The position numbers were made by a program, and so were the translations under genes. From positions 6,100,769 through 6,164,768 of the forward strand of contig CM059624.1 of NCBI GenBank assembly GCA_030435675.1: 64,000 nt of DNA. The letters run 5' to 3'. Positions 58,450 through 64,000 of the stretch are shown here, piece by piece. The DNA comes from Steinernema hermaphroditum (lineage: Eukaryota; Nematoda; Chromadorea; Rhabditida; Steinernematidae). The number at the start of each line of letters is the position of its first letter. Position 1 is the first letter of the stretch. The notes beneath the pieces are model-generated. The model was not told the DNA's origin. It was given only the letters and a program-made list of their open reading frames with translations, and ran no database searches.

Positions 58450-61400
58450 ATATCGACTAGCCTGGGTGGGCTGCGCGACAGGTTAACTCGCGAGAATTTT
58501 GGGTTCAAAAAAAAATTACAATATCAAAAAATATATTTCACCCGATCAAAAAGACCCGATAAACAGAAATGAAACAATTGCGAGGAGCAAAAATACTCAA
58601 AAGGAAAAGTTGCTTTTTTTTCCGAACAGACTGTACATTTTCATCGGATTCGAGATTCCTGACCTTTTCATACACTTTCGCATAAGCTCATTCGGTTAAA
58701 AACAGTTTCGCCCCCTCTAATGCAGAAGTACCACATCCCTGTATTCTTCTTCCTCTATCGCCACCTACCGTAGAATTCCAGCACTCACCAAAGCCATTTC
58801 CTCTTATCTTCACATTCAAATTGCTCACCACACAATCCACTACATCCTCTGACACATTCCGACTTCCTGCCGATGTTTGGTTGTTTCTGGAACGTATCGC
58901 CCCTCCACATTCTCGGGAAATGTGTGTAGGAAGCGGAAATCTTTCACTCGTGAGATTGATTGAATTACTCTGCAAAGAGTTGAGTAATTGTTTGTTAGTG
59001 AGTCAAAGAACATCCTATTAACCTCTTTCTGCAATCCATCGCACACATGCTGAAATCATAAGCTCCTTCGCAAAAATCTCCTCCTGCAATGCACTTCGAA
59101 GGCGATAAGATGATTATGAAGTCATTTGTTTGATGAAAGAGGCGCTACTAACGACATTAAAGAAACGCCTACAGTTTTAGAAAATACTTCCTTCTTATAA
59201 TTCGCAAACCAAGTAGATTAATGTAGTTGGATTTTTTATTACGGTATCATTAGAACGTCAGAGACCGGTCGGTTTTTTTCCCTTTCCGACCGGCCTCGCA
59301 TTTCAGCGTCATCGGAAATCATTCCCCAGACTTCTGCCTAAAGTACCCTTTTTGGAACACCATTTGTTTCACAAAGGTCCCAATTTAGTGTCATAGGCAT
59401 TGTGGGTGTGGAATAATTTTGGAAGCACATTCTAACACTCAGTCTACCCTTGGTGGAAAAACCGACGTTTTCTACAGGACACTGGAAGTCGCGAAATGCA
59501 CAAACTTTAAATGGAACGAATTCTGTGCCCAAATTTTGTTGCTCTAACTCCTCTAAACAACGTTCGCAATCCAGCTTGATTCACTATGAAATGCTTCCCT
59601 CTCATGTGTCGTAGACGGTGTCCTCGACTCGACTGATCGCAAACCATCAATCGTTTCTCTACCGAACGTTTCTCTGTACGTGACAGTTTTTTTCCTTATA
59701 CAATGTGGTTATGCAAGGAAGCTCCACAGAGATGCCAACTGAACCGGAGCCGGTTCAGATTGCAAAACAGAGCCGATCCAGATGTGTGAGCCAGCTACCA
59801 TTGCGAAATTTCACTGGATCGGCCTTTCTGGTCCCGGTTGGCTTTGCTAAGAAATTTTCCAGGTGGATCGGCCTCTTCCATCGTTGAATCATCGAATGAG
59901 ACAAAGACTTGCACTGATAGACGTTTTTTTTGGATTAGACTAGATGTGTCCTCAGAAACCAATTTGATTTTCTCTTGTACATTGTATATGCCAGTAGTAC
60001 CGAGGATAATGATCGTTAGGTAAATACTAATTTCTTGGTTTCTAGTAACTGTTTCTCCTTCAATTGAGTGATTGCATTCCATAAATTTACTTGTCAAGCG
60101 TATTTCCAATCACTTATAGCAGGGACCTGTGATGTCATTTTATTGAACCTAATTGGGGAACTTTCCTGGAAGTCGAGATTTTCTCACATCCACAACATTG
60201 CCTACTTCCTTTCAGCATAATCCCAGACAACAATTAGTCCTCGTTTGTCCCCTCAACGCACACAAATTTCGAGAAAGCTGTGCTTTACACAGACGTTTTT
60301 TTGTTCCCTTTCGACGCTTTCAATAGAAGTCACCCGGGAAAGCACCGGGGCGAAAGGTGTAAACAGACGACAACGTGAATTTCCGAAGGTCCGCCGCGGC
60401 CGTGTCACTCATTCACTCAGGCGTAAATGCCGGCCTCTTCACTCCATGGATTGTCGTTATGTTTGCAACTTCTCGAAAACAACCTTTATGACCGGGCCTC
60501 GCTTCAACGCTCCGCTAGTTCGTGAACTTCAAAACACTCCAATCGACAGAAAGTGACGTTGATTGACACAAAAAGACTCAGGGCTCTGAGGGTTACGAGC
60601 GGTCGGACAACGGCCTTTCGCAAACAAGTGTCATCGATGAACTCTTGGAGTGATAGCGCCGGATGGAAACATCTTCGCTAATACAGTAGAAGAAGAAGTA
60701 CCGTGGCGACGTCATATGACATCGCATCAATTAGTGCAAGCATTATAGTTCCTTCTTCATCTCAAATTTTTATTCTGTTCAAAAAGGGACTAAAGAAGAA
60801 GTAACGTCAAATGACATCGAATTCTGCTATGTGAATTAGGACGCGAAAAGCATCCAAAGTTGACGTCGACTTGCACGATTCAACCTACTGCATGACGCCT
60901 AGCATGACATCTCTTCCAGTCGCCTTCATTTCTGGCGTGGCGGTGATCCTCCAGAAACGGTTGCGGATTTTCTCGAGGCGTTTGCAGCACATGTCAGGCT
61001 TCGGGGCTCGCATCGGCATCGATGAAGATGGCATGAGAAGGCCCGTTTTATCGTTATTTTTTCCCGAGATATCAGTGAGAATTCGAACCCACTCGCACCA
61101 CCATTGAATCAAACCGAACAGATTCGAGAAAATAGGGACACTCAGACCACAAGTAACATAGCGGGTTCTTCTCAAAGGGATCCATTCAGCCTAAAAATCC
61201 AAAAGCGATTTTATTCTAAAGCGAAATTTCGTTTAGCTCGCCTCTATATTTTTTCGAATAGGTTAAGCTGTACCAAGGTAGTCAGTCACTCTTATGTGCT
61301 GGCGGCAAAAATGCCAAACATCAGAGATTTTATCCCCCCCCCCTGTTCCCTTTGTCCTAGCTTCTCCGCAAAGCTCGTTGAGATGCATAGCTTTCCGCTA

Positions 61401-64000
61401 CCGTTATGCAAGCGTCAGAATTTGCAGCAAAAGCTAATTCAATGGGATTTTGCATTACATTGATTACTCGCTTCGCACGTTGCCGTAAGTACTTGGAATT
61501 GAGAATGCCCCTCTAGCGCGTAGCATAGAGCGATTCACAAAATGTCATGTTTTGAGAAAACACAGCAGGGAACGCTGTCGCAAACATGAATCGTTTTCCT
61601 GTTTGCATTGCGAGTTACTAATTATAATGTTGACGTTCATTCGTGGGAAGTCTTTCGCCACTTGCTTCCTGGATGTGGCTGATTCATCAGCTTGTGCCTA
61701 ATGTATTTGCTTAAGGCGGCACATTTCCCACACACAGATTGAAGGTTGGAAGCAGTGATATTGCTTCGATGTGGAAAAATCCACAAGATGTGGGAACGTC
61801 TTGCTAAAGCAAGGGAGCGTTTGACAGAGTAGGGCTGCACGCGATGGAATCTGGTCAAAATCCAAAAATTTGGGCGGACCTCATTTCGAAGATGACCGGT
61901 GGGTCTTTCGGGTCCAGATACGCTTTTTGATATAACAACTGAGGCCTTATAATTTGAAGGACACGGTGCTATTCACTGGAAATTTCGACTTGTGCGCAGA
62001 TTCTCGTATAAACAGAGGCATTGAAAATACACTCCACTTTCCCGCGCTTCACTACATATTCCATCTTTCGTCACCGGATTCAGTTCTTTGGCCAAAATTG
62101 CATTTGATCCAGCGAGGAAGGGATAGAATCAACAGCTACAGTACGATTTGCAATTCTCTTTTCCGTTACACAAAAAGTGTGTCATTCTTTGAATTTGTCT
62201 TCCACGACTTTATTTTACGACTCAAAGGTATTACGCCTTTCATCGAAATGACACCGAAAATAGACAAAACAGAGCATATCACTTGCAGCTAGCTTCAATC
62301 CTGGCGTAGCTGTGATCTCGATCCGGTCGGTGGCGGCGTTCTTCACGGGGCATTTTACAGCGAACCTCCGGAAATGGCAACGGATCTTCTATTTTATGGG
62401 CGTCTGGGGCACAGGGGCGAGCGCGTTTGCTTCGGAGAGACAGGTCCGTGGTCCAGGCGTTGAGTCTGATGTCCTCAGTGGTGTCCTCAGAGCGTCAGCG
62501 ACCCTCGGGGTGACTTCTCACGCAGATTCCTGGGGCCGTAGTATATCTTGTTGTCAACGGTGGTGGAACTACGGCTTCCGGGTTACCCAATTCCCTCCCA
62601 ACTCCTTTTTGGCATGCTTGGAGTGGCCATGGGCAGCTCATATTTTATACAATTACTTCATGTGCTAAGATTTATTACTGTGCCAATTTTCAGCCAAAGC
62701 GACGGGTCCTGTCTGAAATACCAGTCATCGTACTAGTTTCTTCGATATACTGATGACGTCACAAAGCGTTTTTTTAGAAATTCTTTTTTCGACGCACTAG
62801 AGATAGTGTGTTCTTTCATCGATCACATCTTTTGGCTTCTTTCTAGACATGACCAGATGAGAATTTTGTGAATTTTACATATTCATATTGCAATTTCCCC
62901 CTAACAGCCCTCAAGAGAATAGCATGGACATAAAGCTACTTGTTTTTGATCTAGGTTCTGGTGACATTTAGAGCACAAAAACCAGATGGATAAACTTGTT
63001 ACTGCTCGAGAAGACGTTATAGAAACAGCCTATTCGATTTGGACAAATTTAATTTTGTGGTTTTTATTATTTTTCGGTCGCCCGTGTTCATTCAAAATAG
63101 CCTTTCCGTTCTTTGATACACAGCAAGAGAATCTTTGAAATGCACATATGGATGCATGTCGGTTTCCTTCAGTCTTATCTAAGTCAGCCTTCTGTGCATT
63201 CCCATTGTTCTGGAACACAGAAGCATGTCCACGAGTGGAAGTTCGACCCTCATTTCCGAGTTCGAAGATCCCTCTCACATCACTCCTCTCATCAAAACAG
63301 ATAATTTCGTCGCATCCCGAGAACGTGGCAATTTCGACTAATCCAAATCTCGCCTAATTTTGACGCGCTGCTGTCCTTTTTCGGAGATTAATTCCGCGCG
63401 TCCCTAAGCATGTTTATTTTCGCGACGACACCGTCGACGTAATGTAATCTCGAGAAGGCAGATGAGTCTATTCTTAGGCCGGATGTGCTCGAGCAATAAA
63501 ACGTTTATTTTGGTGTTCTTGACGGATAATCCAATTGCCAGCGTTTGTGGTGACGCAGTGCCCTTTGAGTATCATTGCGATTCAGAGCGTTAAACATCGG
63601 ATGAACATGTATGACGCTGTGTATTCAGCTGCGCGATGCCCCCAAGAACGCCCCGAGAACGCACTTTGCGATGTGAATGCGAAAACATCAAAGGCTAATC
63701 AAATGTGCTTTGCGGGTAATTAGGGCCACGCCGCAAAGTGTGTTCCACTCGCGAATTTGATTAACAACAGAAGGTGCTCTTGAGGTCATGTGTATCACAT
63801 GTCGAAGTGGTGAATTATTCACCGATTTGTACACAAGAGGGACATTTGTTGTCGAGGCACAACAAGAAGAACGTTCAGTTTTGTGTCCAAGCAGAGAGGT
63901 CCATGTAAGCATTTACAGAAGTGAGTGGATAGTGTACCCACATGAACTTATTTGTGTGTCAAAAGTCACATATCTTCGATCTCCGATATTTTGGTGCAGT
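58450..64000. other. Gene-poor right end
   Basis: Apart from a possible two-exon fragment (58790-59090, separate entry) I find no exon chain. Small structures: a hairpin at 59261-59296 (gagaccggtcgg / ccgaccggcctc), a near direct repeat at about 60690-60725 and 60792-60825 (agaagaagtaacgtca...gacatcg), and 14-bp inverted arms at 63657-63670 and 63732-63745 (gaacgcactttgcg). Confidence 0.5.
58790..59090 (-). other. Possible exon pair of an unrecognised gene
   Basis: A tttcag at about 59053 precedes a 27-nt segment ending AAAGAG|gttaat. A ctctttgcag acceptor then opens about 190 nt (58976 down to 58790) ending GGCTTTG|gtgagt. The main frame reads HISRECGGAIRSRNNQTSAG and SEDVVDCVVSNLNV, hydrophilic with an NxT site. 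Another frame of the same DNA is also open, so the reading is not settled. Confidence 0.3.

Noticed and set aside
60871..61175. Coding-looking frame (minus, 96 codons) with short similarity to 62285-62330
   Set aside because: The similarity is only about 35 bp and imperfect, and there is no domain or splice chain.
1..64000. CRISPR arrays, bacterial operons, rRNA genes
   Set aside because: No regularly spaced direct repeats or rRNA-like sequence seen; the window is eukaryotic with spliceosomal introns.

Overview
The window looks like nuclear DNA of a nematode. Genes are broken by many very short introns, mostly 42-65 nt. Several predicted products are nematode-typical: a CK1/tau-tubulin-kinase-like kinase, a kinesin-12, a GPI-type CAP protein and single-pass orphan membrane proteins. 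Copies of the nematode telomere-type motif TTAGGC also occur inside degenerate repeats. I cannot assign a genus. Exon structures were built by hand from splice-site consensus, reading-frame phase and protein continuity. For most multi-exon models the exon lengths sum to a multiple of three.

Layout: 0.3-2.6 kb, SLC6 transporter (-). 3.1-5.1 kb, orphan Cys/acidic protein (-). 7.8-9.3 kb, secreted protein with two tandem copies of an unknown Cys-rich module (-). 9.9-10.3 kb, short Skp1-like gene (+). 10.4-12.3 kb, secreted Thr-rich mucin-like protein with a duplicated repeat in its long intron (-). 14.3-16.0 kb, Rh-type ammonium channel (-). 18.6-19.7 kb, small orphan (-). 23.4-27.3 kb, insulysin-like M16 peptidase (-) with an inverted fragment of itself just downstream. 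27.5-32.6 kb, kinesin-12 (+) with a fragment of itself just upstream. 33.9-35.1 kb, SNAPC2-like protein (+). 35.2-37.9 kb, two convergent small membrane proteins. 37.9-44.3 kb is gene-poor and carries a perfect-looking hairpin. 44.3-49.8 kb holds a TM/coiled-coil protein, a CAP protein interrupted by a foldback element, a type I membrane protein and a small acidic protein (all -). 50.6-51.2 kb, intronless Rho GTPase (+). 51.3-53.5 kb, CK1-family kinase with a Lys/Glu/Ser-rich leader (-). 53.9-55.9 kb, CCT theta chaperonin (-). 56-64 kb is gene-poor, with a mariner-type transposase remnant.

The genes do not form one pathway. Housekeeping functions (chaperonin, Rho, kinesin, snRNA transcription, ubiquitin ligase adaptor) are mixed with transporters and fast-evolving secreted or membrane orphans. 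The most notable material is a TA-flanked inverted-repeat element sitting inside the CAP coding sequence, the paired gene fragments around the M16 and kinesin genes, two GC-AG introns, the two-module secreted protein, and active-site or tail deviations in the Rho, CK1 and CCT genes.
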